Positions 11,641-25,127 of a DNA stretch of 59,287 nt are shown here, one piece after another. Under the pieces are notes generated by a model. That model made no database searches. It was not told the origin of the DNA and saw nothing but the letters and a program-made list of their open reading frames with translations. The stretch's first letter is position 1. Each line of letters opens with the position of its first letter. Both the position numbers and the translations under genes were made by a program. The stretch spans positions 295,645 to 354,931 of the forward strand of contig NW_003126884.1 in NCBI RefSeq assembly GCF_000003605.2, written 5' to 3'. This stretch comes from Saccoglossus kowalevskii (Eukaryota; Hemichordata; Enteropneusta; Harrimaniidae).

Positions 11641-13749
11641 GGAGTGAAAACGTCTGTAGTAAATGCTGGCGACCAACACATTTTGCTGGATCCGTCACTG
11701 AAGTAGATTGAGTCCAGTCCCAGTAGTTTGACGACAACGACGATGGTGTAATTCTAAATATTGAAGCAAACAAAAGCAAATTAGCTATTTAGAATACCCA
11801 TTTGTGCAATACAATGGAACTACTGACCACGTTCCATGGTAATACCATCCTCCAACTCTGTGTGGGATTGTTTGGCTGAGATAAATGGTACTTGACATTT
11901 ATTTGTTACCAAGTGTTTAGTGATTGTATAGTTGTTCAATCTCTTCGTTTATTCTCGCTAAGTTCTGTTGAATATGACAGTTTCATTTATATATCTTTGA
12001 CATTTTTATTAATTCCGAGCAATTTTGAGTGATCGTTGGTTATTACATGTCCGTAATGATACATGTACTATTATTCCCAACAAACAGTGTCAATGCAAGG
12101 AATGGGCGATTTTATAAGAAAGGTTGACTTTTGGAACTAGGTAATTTTAGATTCCATTCCGTTTTGTGACTCTAGGCGACTGTAAATGTTTGCGCTACCT
12201 GCTTTCATGCGTCTTGACACATTGTAATTGTACTATAATGCTGAATTTATTGTTCATTTACGTTCATGTCAGTTGATATCTCGTGCGCGCACGCTATATA
12301 TATATTTATACGAATACATTTAGTGATATTACCACACGAATCGCTCCTCTTTGTGTCGTTTCTTGTTGCGATTCCCTTGTTTGAGTTGGGGTCAACGGAA
12401 AGATTTGCGTCTGTCCGTCATCCGACTTTCGATTTAAACTCGGTCGTAACACGTATTATAGTACCACGTGTCATTCGGACACCGCAACACACTACATGAT
12501 CAACACTTTGATAACTACATAAAAAGTAAAGAAACAAAAAGCATAAAGAAAAAAATAAGATAAAAATGTTTATACAAGGAATGTGTTATATGCATATGTA
12601 TCAACAACACTCTGGTTAGGTTGTATTCGGGTCACGGAATAATATAAAATACTTGATTTGATTTTTTAATTTTGGAACGCTGGGTCGTTTCCTCCTTTTG
12701 ATTCGGTCTCGCGGGAGTACAATGAAGAACCGAGATTTAAAAATCGAACCTAGTCTAGATCTTGTCATGTAAACTTGAATAACTTTCTGGTCGGTGAATT
12801 GTAACCGCAGCGATTCATTATGCGCCATTGAAACTATTTCCCTGTGGCGAAACGAAATGAAACCAATCAGTTCCAATTCTTTTCTTTTTTTCCAATTCAA
12901 ATCCATACTCGTTTTAGACGGTATCCTATACATAAATGGCGTTACCCTACAACTGTGATAAATGAAAACCCACATGTCCCCAATCACGACAAATTCGCAA
13001 CCTGTGTAATACATTTGCATAATTTAACCATGAAAAATTACATCAAATTAACACAGATAAAAATTAGAGCCCTGAGGGATATTCGTTATTGCTTGCAAAC
13101 AGATATGTTGTTTGTAACTGCACTGATACGAATCGTGGCATTTTCAGTTGAAAACTAACTAACAGTCGATAGAAATCCTCGGTGGCAAAAAGATTACCCT
13201 AAATTAGAGACTATATATACGCTGTTTCTTGACAGTTAGAAATAGTATATTAGTATCTTAATTTAGTTTTGTCCAATATCAATCGTAAGATGTTTCGATG
13301 CTTATCGGAGAATTCAACTCTCAATCCAATCCAAGTTCCATGCAATCTAGTATCCAATATCCATCTAAAACTTCGATAATTATTGGAGAATTCGAGAAAT
13401 TCGTTGTCAGGCTAGATTTCTATGCTATCTAATATCGATCTACTAAACTTTGATTAAATGTGGCAATGTGAAATGTCTCCCTCTATCCGCTGTAAACAGT
13501 TTTATCTTAACTCTAGGGCCAATCTGTATTACTGTTTTATTCTCTCGCTTATGACCATACCACAATAGTCCGGCCGTAGATTGTTAAAGGTGAATAGAGA
13601 CCCTATGTAAAATCACATAAAAACGTTACATACTATAGTAAATAGTAATTTCAAATGTTTTTATGTAAAAGACATAGCGTTGTGTATACCATACTTTCCT
13701 CAATGATCACGAGTCTATACTGCCCTCAGCGATACACTTCAACCATATC

Positions 13750-13757
13750 TGACGTCA
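13750..13757. promoter_or_regulatory. CRE octamer TGACGTCA
   Basis: Perfect palindromic CREB/ATF site in repeat-poor intergenic DNA about 5 kb upstream of the orphan membrane-protein start codon. Function is inferred from the motif alone. Confidence 0.35.
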
Positions 13758-16227
13758 GTTGTGCACATAGGATGTCCACAGGCCTCATTCCACAAACGAT
13801 TGATCAAAGTTGCTTTCACAAATATGTGAAACATCACTCGCAGAATAAAATAAAAACCTATAATTGTTTATCATTGTTTTCGTGAAATGTGAAATATTAA
13901 AAGTAGATATTCTTTCCTGGCCTTTTCATATACTTTATTTTGAGAGTCCTGGAAGTTCTTATCCCTAGGACAAACTTACCTGCAACCGACTGACCTTCAA
14001 CTTCTAACTTGGTCAGTGTTCATTGTTCACAATTTCAACTTAATTTAAGAGGCTCATTTAAATTCATATTCTAAAGTAGATTTATCTCCCCAGTCTCAAC
14101 ATTTACGGAGAAAGTTGGTTAGAGGTTGGTATATAATTGTAATAAATGCAAAAGAATTCCCCACAGATATACGCACACTTTGTCTTGAAAACATCATTTT
14201 TATGAATGTCAATATACAGTTGCCCTCTGGAGAAATCTGTTGTTTAGTTTGGGAAAACCATTAAAATTAATAAATCCACCACGTAGAATATATGATACTC
14301 TCAGATCCAGATGAATCACTGTAGTGAATTTTATTGGTCTACTAACACGAAAACATATTTATCATTGTAAAATGAATGACATGAAACCCAACTTTAAGGG
14401 TTTGCTACCATATGTAAAAAGAGTATACCAATGTGAAAACTTCATTGCAAATACAAACAAAATGCTACAACACCTGAAAAAAATGGAACCTACTACATTT
14501 ATAACATAAATTGAAAAAAAGCAAACTGAAAACAAATATAAAGAAATGTAACTTTTATAAACTCCGATAAAAAGTCAATGCAAAAAAAAAGTGTGAATGA
14601 AACTTTAACTCCGACTCATCGCGAATTACGATGTCCCTGTTCACTACATACATAACGCGCCTTACATGTTCAAACTGTTCTTGTCGCTATTTACTTAAAT
14701 TTAGACTTTAGCATGCTGTCACCAAATGTTTTTTTTTTGTCATCATGATGACACTCATTGCACTCAATTGTCGCTAATCAAAATACATATTAATCACCGT
14801 TTCAAATATATGTGTCTATGTTCGATACTCTCAAATGTTTTACGTTATTGCAGATGAAAACGTTCACAGTGTTACAGTGCGTTGAATGGAAATTTAACAA
14901 TATATTTATTCGTAATTAAAAATCAAAAGTTACGCTTATGTATGCTTTTGAGTGAGTACATTTCACTCCGTCACATTAGGGTTCTATTGAAATTCGGGGA
15001 ACACTTCATTTATTTTATTTTCGGACCCGTATTTTTAGTTTACGTAAAAAATGAAAAAACAACAACTGGTAACTTGATTAAAAAATACTGCCAACCAATT
15101 TCCTCGCAAGTTAAGAAAGTTTATACAGACTCCCAGGGATCGAATTGCCATTAACCGTTGCTATGGTAGTATCGATTTCCAGCTTGTGTCCTTGCCATCG
15201 CGTATTTTTATGTCGTTACAGGTATACTGTCACAGTAGTAGCCCAACGGCAAGTAGTTGGAATAGAATCTACGCTATGGCCTGGGATCGAGTTGTCATAA
15301 AACCGAATTTATAAAACAAGCCATGATATTAGATTTTTGGATTATTCAAGTTTGTCTAAAGGCAGCCATTCTTTATTGACCTACAAATGTTTTAAATAGC
15401 GTGAGCTTTTAAATAGTCCACAACGAAGACAGTCATAATTTTCCAGTATTCAACTACTAGTATAATAATATTAATCTTCTCGGTACAGAGGCAAGTAAAA
15501 ATAAAGTTAAAATAGTTAATTAATGCAGCATACATGGCTAACTGATTCAGTTGCCCGAGAAGCATACAGGAAGGAAGTTTCATCACAAATTGTAGCTTAA
15601 TTTACAATACACATTTCGAAAACATATAGTGATACAAATTTGTATTTTGTAGGTAGTGTAGTAAAGAATTCTGAAATATATTGACTTCGTACATCTCCGT
15701 AGAATGGACACACCTAAAAGAAATGAAATCTATCTTTAATTTGGTTACCGGTACATGATATATAAATCCAGTTTTGTAAATGTCTGTCCGTTTCGATTCT
15801 CAAATCGTGTACTGATATTCTATATCTACACAAACATTAAAAGTACACTTGGTATAGCCATGCCATGCAGTAAAACAAACTGTGTGCCCGTTTATTTCAC
15901 ACTTCTTCTTAAGAAGGCATTGAGCGTCAAAATGTAATTTTAAATGATTTAGTTTCGTCCCACTGTAGAATTCTTCGACAATGGCTAGATCACCATCTAT
16001 GCATAATTCCGCTATGTGATGACATCATCCAATGACCCTTTCTGTGTAACGGTTCAATTGAAATACACCACATGTTAAATGATGTGCACAAAGATGATTC
16101 AGTGGCAATGAGGCAATTTTGAATATTTCTGCTGAAATATCACCAATATCAGGGGTTTTATTTGCCTTCATATATCTACTGTAAATTAACTTGCATCTAT
16201 GACTTGTATTATCTTCGGACGACGCTA

Positions 16228-16235
16228 TGACGTCA
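16228..16235. promoter_or_regulatory. CRE octamer TGACGTCA
   Basis: Perfect CREB/ATF palindrome, 2.7 kb upstream of the orphan gene start. A related half-type site (TGACATCATCC) lies nearby at about 16021 and about 16452. Confidence 0.35.
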
Positions 16236-18675
16236 CAGTATACACGTATATACACATTGCATGTCGATCGTACAATTGTTTATTTGTACCGACTGCATTC
16301 ATTATCGAATTATTGTCTTATAATACGTCTTGTGGGTTTTGTTCATGTACATTTTATAACAGTTATAGCATCATAAACTAGATCTAGTTGCCTAATAAAA
16401 GCTTCGTCGATTTCTGCCTTCGTAGTAAATAGTGATACCGCGTACAGCCACTATGACATCATCCAAAAATTTAAAATACGACTTCCTGTCTTTAGAATTT
16501 TGTTTGCATTTGACATATTATCACGTCACGAATGAGTATTCGCACCAGCTTGTACAGATTAAGTTTTAATTGAAGGTTTGTTGATGATGATCTGACTATC
16601 TGTAATATTAAAGTCGCTGATTGGGCCAAAATCATCGAAACAAGTGTGCGATTACGTTGGGAATAGATAATGTTCGACATGACATTTAACACACTTCATT
16701 ACCGAATACTCATTTTTCGCAAAACACGGACTGCAGACACGTACCGGGTTTTCTTTCTCAACTATGAACTCGTATTTTATATGTTATCACATAGATAAAG
16801 GTATCTTTTTAACAGAAATAGTGCCTCTTGTTTTATCGGCCATTTATTGAATTATTCAAGTTGAATTCACCATATATTCGACATACGTTTTTAAAAGCAC
16901 GCCACTGTTCGTGGGTAAGAATGATCGTATCACTGTATTAACATTTAAACGCGAAAATTGATTTGGGTCAAAGTTTTCGTTATTTCAAAGGACCGCGTCG
17001 ACCGATGTGTTTTACGAACAGATTGTATCCGTGTGTAAGAATAATAAGAAGGGCGTTTCTGAAGCAAGCTGAGGGGGATTGAGGGTATCCTCATTGGTCT
17101 AGGGAGTTCATTGCGATATCGATTCAAAATGAAAACTGTGACAGGAGGAATGAACACGTTGATTTCAACTCACGTCGCTGTATACGGTTTTTACTCGTTT
17201 TAATCATACAGTCGGGTGCTTTTCCCGTACATGTGCTAGGCCGGCAAGTGCGGACACGACATCCTGTTTTTTTCCAGTAATTGCAGACCGTGATTAACGA
17301 CGTCTCCATCACACAAAGTGTAACGGGATTTCCAGGATAACATTATTAACGCCGTGTTTTACAATTTCGCTTTTTTAGATCATGCCAGCGTCGGTTTACT
17401 TCAAACGACTATTTTTTCGTCACTGAATTCACCAGTCGATAGAATAATACGTATAAACATTTTCACACGGCGCTATTCCGGAAAACAAAGACATCGTATA
17501 CTGTACTCGCTACCGCAAGGGGAACAGGATCATATAACGGACTCTCATCTGTGTGGGTGTTCACGCGCTTAGCTTGCATCTTCATTTCGAGAGAAATACA
17601 GTAAGCTTGCCTCCCGTGCCACTACTTTACATATAGGTGATGTCATCTGTATCATTCATCATTTAAACGACACGACGTGTTTCCATAACCAAACGGTAGC
17701 TACACAAAAACATATTAACACAGACAGGAGAAGATTATTTCCTCTTTTTTTTCACCCTAACTTTGCCACATATCCGACATCATCGAGCTTCTCGTTGGGT
17801 TTTTGTTTTGCCTCCCTGATTGGTTTCAGCGTAATCTAGGTGAGTGCATCGGTCGCTGGTCGTGACCATCTGCTAACTGTTTTTAATGTATTTTTTATAT
17901 TTTCATGATACGACGAGGTATTCACAGAGGATTATAAGTACAAATCAATGCCATAATCTCTCGGCGTTCTGTTATTATAATGATTGTCACCGTATTCAAT
18001 CTGCAAGCTGCGTCATCAGCCCCGTGACAATGACTGTCATTATTTCACGTTCTCGAACATTTTTCCTATTATTTACTTGGATACAATATCGAGAGGTGAA
18101 AAATGAAAAAAGTACCTGGGTTTTGAATTAACTTGAAGTAATCAACGCTTTCCATCTGTACTGGGGGCGGACCATTCATGCTTCTGTCACGGCTATGATG
18201 GTAATATACGAAACAGGTCGCTTTCAAAGATGGAGATTTCAGAAAAATGACTACAAAAAATGCTAGCAACCTAGGCGCAAAACTAAATATTTAAAATATG
18301 CAGTTGAAGAGAATCATCAATAAAAATGTTAGCACAGATAATTATGGACCCAGCTACCCTATCGAATATAATGACCGTCCCTTGTTCGTAGTATCGAATT
18401 CCTGCTACATTGAACTGCAAACATAAACTTAAATGTTCGGCGATAATTACACATATTGAAATTCAATTACATGTGTGCATTTCGGGAAATGTGATTCACA
18501 GTAGCGGGAATTGTAGTTCGCAAAAAGCATCGTGCACGCGTTCATTTTCATGACATGTATTTCTAATGGATCCTGCGTGAATTACTATGCCCGCGATGTG
18601 ACATAATCTTAAACTTATATTATCACGCATATCATAAATTGATTCACACCTTTTGATCTGTTGTGTTTGTTGCAG

Positions 18676-19012
18676 GCTTGACGCGGTATCCTAGAAAAAG
18701 ACAGTCACGTGGCGAAGAGCTTAATCTTGATTCATCGTGATTCGTGTAATGGCTGCTAGTATTAACATAATTAACACTACACTTACAGTGCATTGATTGA
18801 ATTTAATACCGATTACTGGATGTTTCACCCCTTGATGACCTAGAAAAGGAATTGAATAATATCTGCCCGCCTTGTTTCTGTAGCAGTGCCGATCGCTTCT
18901 TTTGTGTTCATGGAACGAGGAAGACAATGAATCTGAGCGGGGCTATTGTGGGTGGCATATTTGCGTTCATCTTCTTATTGATTTGCATATATTCCGGATA
19001 TAAGGCTATCAA
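18676..19012 (+). other. Candidate first or second exon of the orphan gene, with 5' UTR
   Basis: A good acceptor (TTTGTTGCAG, AG at 18674-18675) precedes, and the strong donor AA|GTAAGT at 19013 ends it. The main start is the ATG at 18927 with A at -3. A six-codon upstream ORF (18910-18930) overlaps it. Whether the exon truly starts at 18676 or at a promoter nearby is open. Confidence 0.45.
18910..18930 (+). promoter_or_regulatory. Six-codon upstream ORF overlapping the main start (ATGA)
   Basis: ATG GAA CGA GGA AGA CAA TGA reads in another frame. Its stop TGA (18928-18930) shares bases with the main ATG (18927-18929) in the arrangement ATGA. Its own start has T at -3 but G at +4, so leaky scanning or stop-start reinitiation could tune translation. 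The overlap is seen in the sequence; the role is inferred. Confidence 0.5.
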
Positions 19013-19586
19013 GTAAGTCAATTCATTATTTCAATTTATCGTTTTCTTCCCTTCGTAGAATAACGCTATACTACATGTTTCCGGTCCACAGAGTGGACAC
19101 ACTCCTATTAGAGTAAGGGGATATCCAATTAAATCAGAGGAGTTGTTATTAAGTTTTCTATATATTTCTGTGACGCGAGACGGACCACGACATTCCAAGA
19201 GATGAGATCGGAGTACTTACCTACCAACCCACCTATCTACCTACAAAATGTAGGTTGGGAAACCTATCTACCTACGTACCTACGTACCTACCCACCTACC
19301 TATTTATACCCAACACCTACCAACTTCAAATGGAATTATTGTCGGGCACGCAAATACATGTGTGTCATTTATAAAACAAGAATATCCGGAATTTGTTCAA
19401 ATCAATGCTGTATTCTGGTATTCTGATAGGATAGAGACTTTAAAATGAAACACTGTTTTGTCCTCAAAATAATAAATAACAAAAATATTGTTTTGTATCT
19501 TTATCTTTAACAAATATCCTAAATGAACAGTTATATGGCATTTTTGACCATTTTTATAATATGTATATATATATATATACATATAC

Positions 19587-19648
<62 letters not shown>

Positions 19649-22600
19649 GCTAAGTATATGAAGTAACTATGTTTCTACCTCAATGAACAGTGATTAATAA
19701 CTGAATTTCTGTGTGGGGCTTCATCTGTGACAAAGCAATAAAAACAACCTGCTTGTCAGGGTTTCTTTTCCAAGCAACGAAAGCCGCTTCCCGGAACATA
19801 TGAACATACTATAATAATACAAGAATTATTCAAAGTTGTTTATCGGCGTACATACAGACTTGGTGATGTTCATAATTTCCGTGAGGCTGGTATATATAGC
19901 TCAGTCATGGATGGCGGTGTAAACGACGCCGGGCACGTCAGTAACCTCCCTCTGATAATTTAATGGTTGTTTTCAAGGATTGAAAAAAAAACATTTAGCC
20001 GGTTTTGTTGCCATAGTTACCACACGTAAGTTACACCAGCATGAGAAGCGTGTACATGTGAGCGACGTTCAGAGAAGCCATCTCCAACCATGTACAGCAT
20101 TTCGGCGTATGCTTCGGTTTCCACTTAATTCAAAAAAAAAATTAGTACATTTTCACGTACAAAGTCCGAATAAATCTCGTTTCCAGCAACAACTGTCTCA
20201 ACCATGCCGTTTAATTTTAAACATGTTAAAGAGAAAACGCAGTTTGGTGAAATTAACTGTATCTAATGCGAAATTCCTATCTAATGGACGGGAACGAACA
20301 ATTATGGCGAACAAGTTGTAACATACAATATTGTTGAACAGTCGCGTTGATTTATGCTGATATTATGCTAATTTGTTCACGAAGTTCAGACACCGTGACT
20401 GGGAGACTAAATTGCATATTACCTTTAATTAATTCGATTCAACATGTATTGCGACGACAAAGTGGCTTATTACAGAACCATACGCATCAAGCAATTGCCC
20501 AATTTGCATAACAGCTGGATGAGTTGTACTGTTTATTCTAGAATATGGTACACGCGGAACAATAACCGACCTGTATAGTGTACTATATCGTATGTAACCC
20601 GAAGTTTCTGGAAATATGTTTTTTCATAAGAATAATTAATTCCCACATGCGACTTTCAATAAAACGCGATACTAGTAATTAACTTAGTTATCGTCTGGAA
20701 ATAACACGACTATAAATTTCTAACAGTTCCCCGGTTACCTGACATTACTTCGGCACACTCCGTTGGCCCGAATTTTTATTGTGATTCGGTCTGCCTCAAA
20801 TCGTCACTTGAAAACATGTGACAAAATGGTCTTTGATTTCTACAGAATTATAATAAACCGTGAAGAAATAACCAACAATCACACAATTGGCTTGTCATAA
20901 GTGCATCTGTCAGCGACCTCGGGGCCCACTACTTAAAGAAATCTGAAAAAAAAACAGATGGCAGATAAATGTACAGGTACATGATATATATCTACATTCG
21001 AAAACAGAATCGTTGAAACACAAAGTGCTCTTTATATCATCAATAAAATGAGGGCTATTATGTATAATTCATCGCATTGTATGACCCCTGCAAACTATGT
21101 CTTGTTATATCGACAGCAAAAATCGTTCATTTAGGCGACTTATAAAAAAATCCTAGAAACTAGGTTAGCTTGTTACCGGAGGGATGGATGGATTTTTTAC
21201 TTAGCATACAAGAAAGTCTGTTAATACGACAAGGGAAACCACCTGTTCTAGATATATCTCCTCGTACGCGAGAAACCCGATATCGCTTCCTCCATGCTAA
21301 ATGTTACAATTTCTAGTCCTCATTTGTTAGAAGACGCACAGCACCACGTGTATTCTTCGAGTGAACTTAGGCGCAGTGTTTTGGTAATGCAGTTCGGGCC
21401 ATTAGGAAGCATCTTTTGGATTCACAGCTTTAGTACTAACATTTGGTTTGCTTGAACCGTCATTTAAATGTGACGATTCATTTATTACACAAGTTGATGT
21501 TAATAGAAGTCGGCAATCGAATTTTAAAATGCACACTTCTCAAGGAATCGAAGTATTAACTTCAACTCTGATGGCATTTCAAATAAATGTTTTTGTGTAA
21601 AAAGAAGAAGAGCGTTTCCAGATTTGTACACGGAACCTACACGAGTTCCGTCCAAGTTCATATATAAATTTTTATTCACGCCCACGTGCACGATACTAAT
21701 ATTTGCCTAAAGAAATATACGTATTAAATCTAGATTTAAAAAAAATCCCCCCGGGAAAGAGAGGAAGTTAATTGTGTGGACATCAATGCATGAGATAGTG
21801 AAATCTGTATACAATCTTAGTCATGTAAAAACACAATTGAAAGAGATAGCGACATAGTCAGAAGGATTGTCAACGTTATTGCACCTATTCCGGTGCAGTT
21901 ACAACGACATGCGTTACCATGACAACACCACTAGTTACGGTTGATATATTGAAAAATGCCTCTATTTGGAAAGAATCATCCTGTTGTTCCTTATCATCCC
22001 GCTCCTCACAGAGTGGTGGATTTATATTTTCGATGTATGCACTCTCTACAAATGCGTCGCTATGGTAACGTGTCAGGACTTGGGGTAACATCAATAACAT
22101 CAAACTTAAAATTAAGGTATAAGCCTGATAATAGTTTTTGAAAATGTTAGTCATGTTTATTCAGAGCTATTGTCCCACTGTGACAGCGTTCTTTTGTGTG
22201 ACACAGTGTTTCTAATATTGAAACTAATAATGGCCTCCATCGCTACCGATATAGAACAATCAACATATTTTCGAACACGAAATTTTGTAAGTCAACATAT
22301 TTACAGTAATAACCGAGAGTACTATTTATGGCAAAATGGATAAATGTTGGGTATTTTATTCATGAGTAGACTTCTACGTTAGGTCATTACTGACTTTAAT
22401 ATAAACCATTGCAGTCGTCACGTCGCACGAGACGCACATCGAACGCGACGCGGTGCGGCGACGCTTTAACATAAGACGACAAATTTATTGATACAACCTT
22501 TCCACTTAGAATTCTTAATAGGTTAAACAAACGTTTTTCTACTTTATTCTCTGTGTCATTATTAATATCATTCTATTTTATAATCCGGTTATTCCACAGA

Positions 22601-23737
22601 GATCGCAAACGCATCATTGCGAAAAATGCCAGAATCAGAGCAGAACGACTTAAAGAACAACTGGAGGAGGAGGAAGAAGCTGTCAAGAAGCAAAACGAAG
22701 AACAGAAACTTCAGGACCCGGGTCACGTCCATGATATTGTGCAATGCACGGGAGTCGAGTTCTCGAACGAGGGTAAAGTGCCGAATGGAAAAACTCGATC
22801 GGCTTTGTCCGATCCCTCTCATGCTAGCGTCGACAAAAACGGACCTAACATGAGTGTGACAACTGTAACGATAGAAACAAACCGCACTGGATCTCGCTCA
22901 AATTTGTTGGATCACGCCGACGGGAAGGAGTCGAGTGAAAATGACAGCGGCATTTCAAACGGCGACTCGAAACGGAGAAGCTCAAAATTCAGGAAAAGAA
23001 AGAGCGGTTCCGCAGTAGATGAGAAGAGTCCCGAATATGAAGGTCGCGTCAACCCATCATTAACTCCGGAAGAAACGACCGACGTTGCCATGGAGATGCA
23101 ACTTGTGTCGGCACTCTCGGGAGTCGAGGACGACGTCCACGTATCAAGGGAGGCGCAAACTAATATCACGGCCGTAAAACGACCGCTTCATTTACGTAAT
23201 CGATGTGGTGAGACGTCATCAGTGGCGACCTCCACGAACACTGACGTCAGTGACAAATATGTGTCGGAAAATGTAGGGCATATCAGACCTAAACCTTTTA
23301 GTACAGGAATAAATGGTGCAGATAACAACGTGCGATCGGTGACAAACCAAAACAATGAAGATACAGCTGTTGTCACATCTGATCATCATACGAAAATGAA
23401 TTGCCAACATGATGACGTCACCGATAGGCATCTTGATGACGAGGTTATAACACATTATTCCAGCGGAGATACGTCTGGGACACAAAAGAACCACCCGAGA
23501 GTAAACAGAGAAGGTAGCGGCGGGAATATTTGGGGAAATAATAATAAGAGCATTATCAACGATTATGAAAACGGGAATATTCATAATGAAGAATCTAGTA
23601 CATCACATGTGAGAACGCATACTACTAATTGGGTCGTTCAGAAACAAAACGACGATCTGGATCTTATCGGGAACGGCGTTTCCATGGAAACCCCTGGAAA
23701 ATCCACATCAATTGAAGAGATAGTGGTTAACATATAG
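18927..23737 (+). CDS. Unrecognised single-pass membrane protein with long disordered cytoplasmic tail
   Basis: Two coding exons, 18927-19012 and 22600-23737, are joined across a 3.6-kb intron with a GTAAGT donor and a TTCCACAG acceptor. Phase is kept, giving 407 residues. Residues 1-10 (MNLSGAIVGG) are short and uncharged, about 11-27 are a membrane helix, and KAIKDRKR follows, so the tail should be cytoplasmic (N-out, no cleaved signal). Residues about 38-68 are a highly charged, E/K/R-rich helix. A basic patch KRRSSKFRKRK lies near 153-163. The remainder is rich in S, T, N, D and E and looks disordered. The C-terminus EEIVVNI fits a class II PDZ ligand (hydrophobic at 0 and -2). I recognise no family. 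The long open frame, clean splice sites and coding-like composition argue for a real gene, perhaps an adaptor at the membrane. Confidence 0.72.
19217..19305 (+). repeat. (CCTA/CGTA)n tetranucleotide tract
   Basis: Runs of CTACCTAC and CTACGTAC with a short inverted segment (CTACAAAATGTAG) in the middle. Simple sequence in the orphan-gene intron. Confidence 0.75.
19561..19646. repeat. (TA)n microsatellite with TAC interruptions
   Basis: Alternating TA over about 85 bp, with the ATACATATACATATAC variant near the left end. Confidence 0.9.
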
Positions 23738-24972
23738 AACCGTGCGCAGACTATGGTTACACATTAGATTGATGTAAATAAGGGACTGGATAGGGGGGGG
23801 GGTTAACCATCATGTGCTTTATTGGTGATCCAATAACATTTCATTAGTGCGAGTGACTCAGTCTGTGAATCATTTGAAAGCTATTTATACCTGTTTTTTT
23901 CTCTTGTTATTCGTTTTTGTCCTCTACGCTGACACTATCGGTACTACCATTTGCATGGAACTCACTTAGCTTTCAAACACCCAGGAATCTAACTGTGCAT
24001 ATTAATGGTCAAGCTTTACATGAGATCGAATTTTTAAACGGGGCATGATCTAACTGTATTCCCATGCAGGGTGACGCACGGAATAAGACTTTTATGTCCC
24101 GTCGCCGTCGTAATTGAAGCCGAGTCTGAGTACGCTCGAGAACATGGCATGCTCTGTTTGCATAATAGTCATGGGTATTTAATGATGGTGGACCCACCAT
24201 GCTACTGAGAACCGCGATACGACAAAGTAATGTCCTTTTTGTTGCGAGAATTGCATAAAAAAAAAACAGAAACAAATTTTACATAAATACGTTTTGAAAG
24301 TGAGAAGGACTACTGACTGTCAACCGTACCATTATAAATTCTCGATTGGGCGCAGCGTAATTAGTCCACGCACATGTGATATGTGAAAACAACTATGCTA
24401 TGTAACCTATTTATTTGACCTCTTTTTCAGTTTGTATTTCTTAAAAAACAAAAACAAAAAAACACACAAAAACACTCAATTCTGTGAAACATCACTTTGT
24501 ATAGATTATGCACACGCGCAATCGATTCTGCTTCGACTAATAGTGAATACCCCGGATGTGAATGTTATTGATATTCCCACGATACAGTTCGTACACAATT
24601 CGTAGTTGTTTACGCAATTATTTTAATTAGTATGTGTACAGAGTGGCAATGTTTTTACGAATATTTATACATTGTATTTTATCGCCACCACCGAGAAATA
24701 ACGCGAGTGAAATTTTTCTGTTATTTTCACCCCCACACAGAATATTAAATTATGTTACCGTGATATCACTTCGATTGTACGTTTCAGTATTTTATATTCG
24801 ATCTGAAGAGTATCATTTATGACAGAGTATGTTGTCATGGATACGGTGTTACAGTGTGTGGTAATATACATTACATTACATTCGTTAATTTGACAGATAA
24901 CTTTATAGAAACGAGTACCGAACACTCTAACAATCATAATACTCATAACTGAAATGAAACATGAAATGGTAT

Positions 24973-25010
24973 ATGTTTTTCATCGCGAGCATAAACGCGA
25001 TGAAAAACAT
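24973..25010. other. Perfect 15-bp stem, 8-nt loop
   Basis: ATGTTTTTCATCGCG (24973-24987) and its exact reverse complement (24996-25010) flank AGCATAAA. No target duplication is seen, and it is too short for a typical microRNA precursor. It could be a regulatory or structural site; function unknown. Confidence 0.6.
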
Positions 25011-25113
25011 CGTTATTTGGACCAATAACCAATCACGACAATCTGAACCAAACCTGCGGTCAAGCATACCCCAATAAATGCGCAATGCACCAAGAAGAAA
25101 TGTTTTAACACAT

Positions 25114-25127
25114 GTTTCCATGGTAAC
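25114..25127. promoter_or_regulatory. X-box-like palindrome GTTTCCATGGTAAC
   Basis: Fits the RFX-site layout of two half-sites around a central AT. Downstream of the orphan gene, in repeat-poor DNA. Function inferred from the motif. Confidence 0.35.

Larger units (their letters stand above)
11645..18675. other. Intergenic, repeat-poor; no gene recognised
   Basis: No exon with a recognisable domain was found on either strand; open frames here are short and lack family motifs. It carries more CG dinucleotides than the flanks to the eye. It holds two perfect CRE octamers (13750-13757, 16228-16235), one X-box-like site (15157-15170), and a spaced direct repeat GGGATCGARTTGYCAT (15137 and 15283). 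A candidate donor AG|GTGAGT at 17839/17840 could end a 5' UTR exon of the downstream gene. Confidence 0.5.
19013..22599 (+). other. Intron of the orphan membrane-protein gene
   Basis: It contains a CCTA-type tetranucleotide tract (19217-19305), a (TA)n microsatellite (19561-19646), and three X-box-like palindromes (20007-20020, 21913-21926, 22056-22069). A CG-dense patch lies at about 22420-22475. Families A-C are absent. No further exon is evident; the short frames at 19980-20321 and 21885-22154 lack support. Confidence 0.5.

Noticed and set aside
12616-13020. 134-codon open frame on the minus strand
   Set aside because: No recognisable domain and no splice context; composition looks like chance translation, and it lies in intergenic DNA with other overlapping frames on the opposite strand.
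13055-13085. Possible fourth mini-hairpin (AGCCCTGAGGGAT)
   Set aside because: Arms are only four bases and no 7-bp duplication flanks it.
19980-20321. 113-codon plus-strand frame with HEKRVHVSDVQRSH, faintly zinc-finger-like
   Set aside because: No paired cysteines at zinc-finger spacing; the frame sits within an intron and lacks splice support.
21885-22154. 89-residue minus-strand frame with a signal-peptide-like start
   Set aside because: Hydrophobic start followed by unremarkable sequence inside the intron of the plus-strand orphan gene; no homology or promoter evidence.
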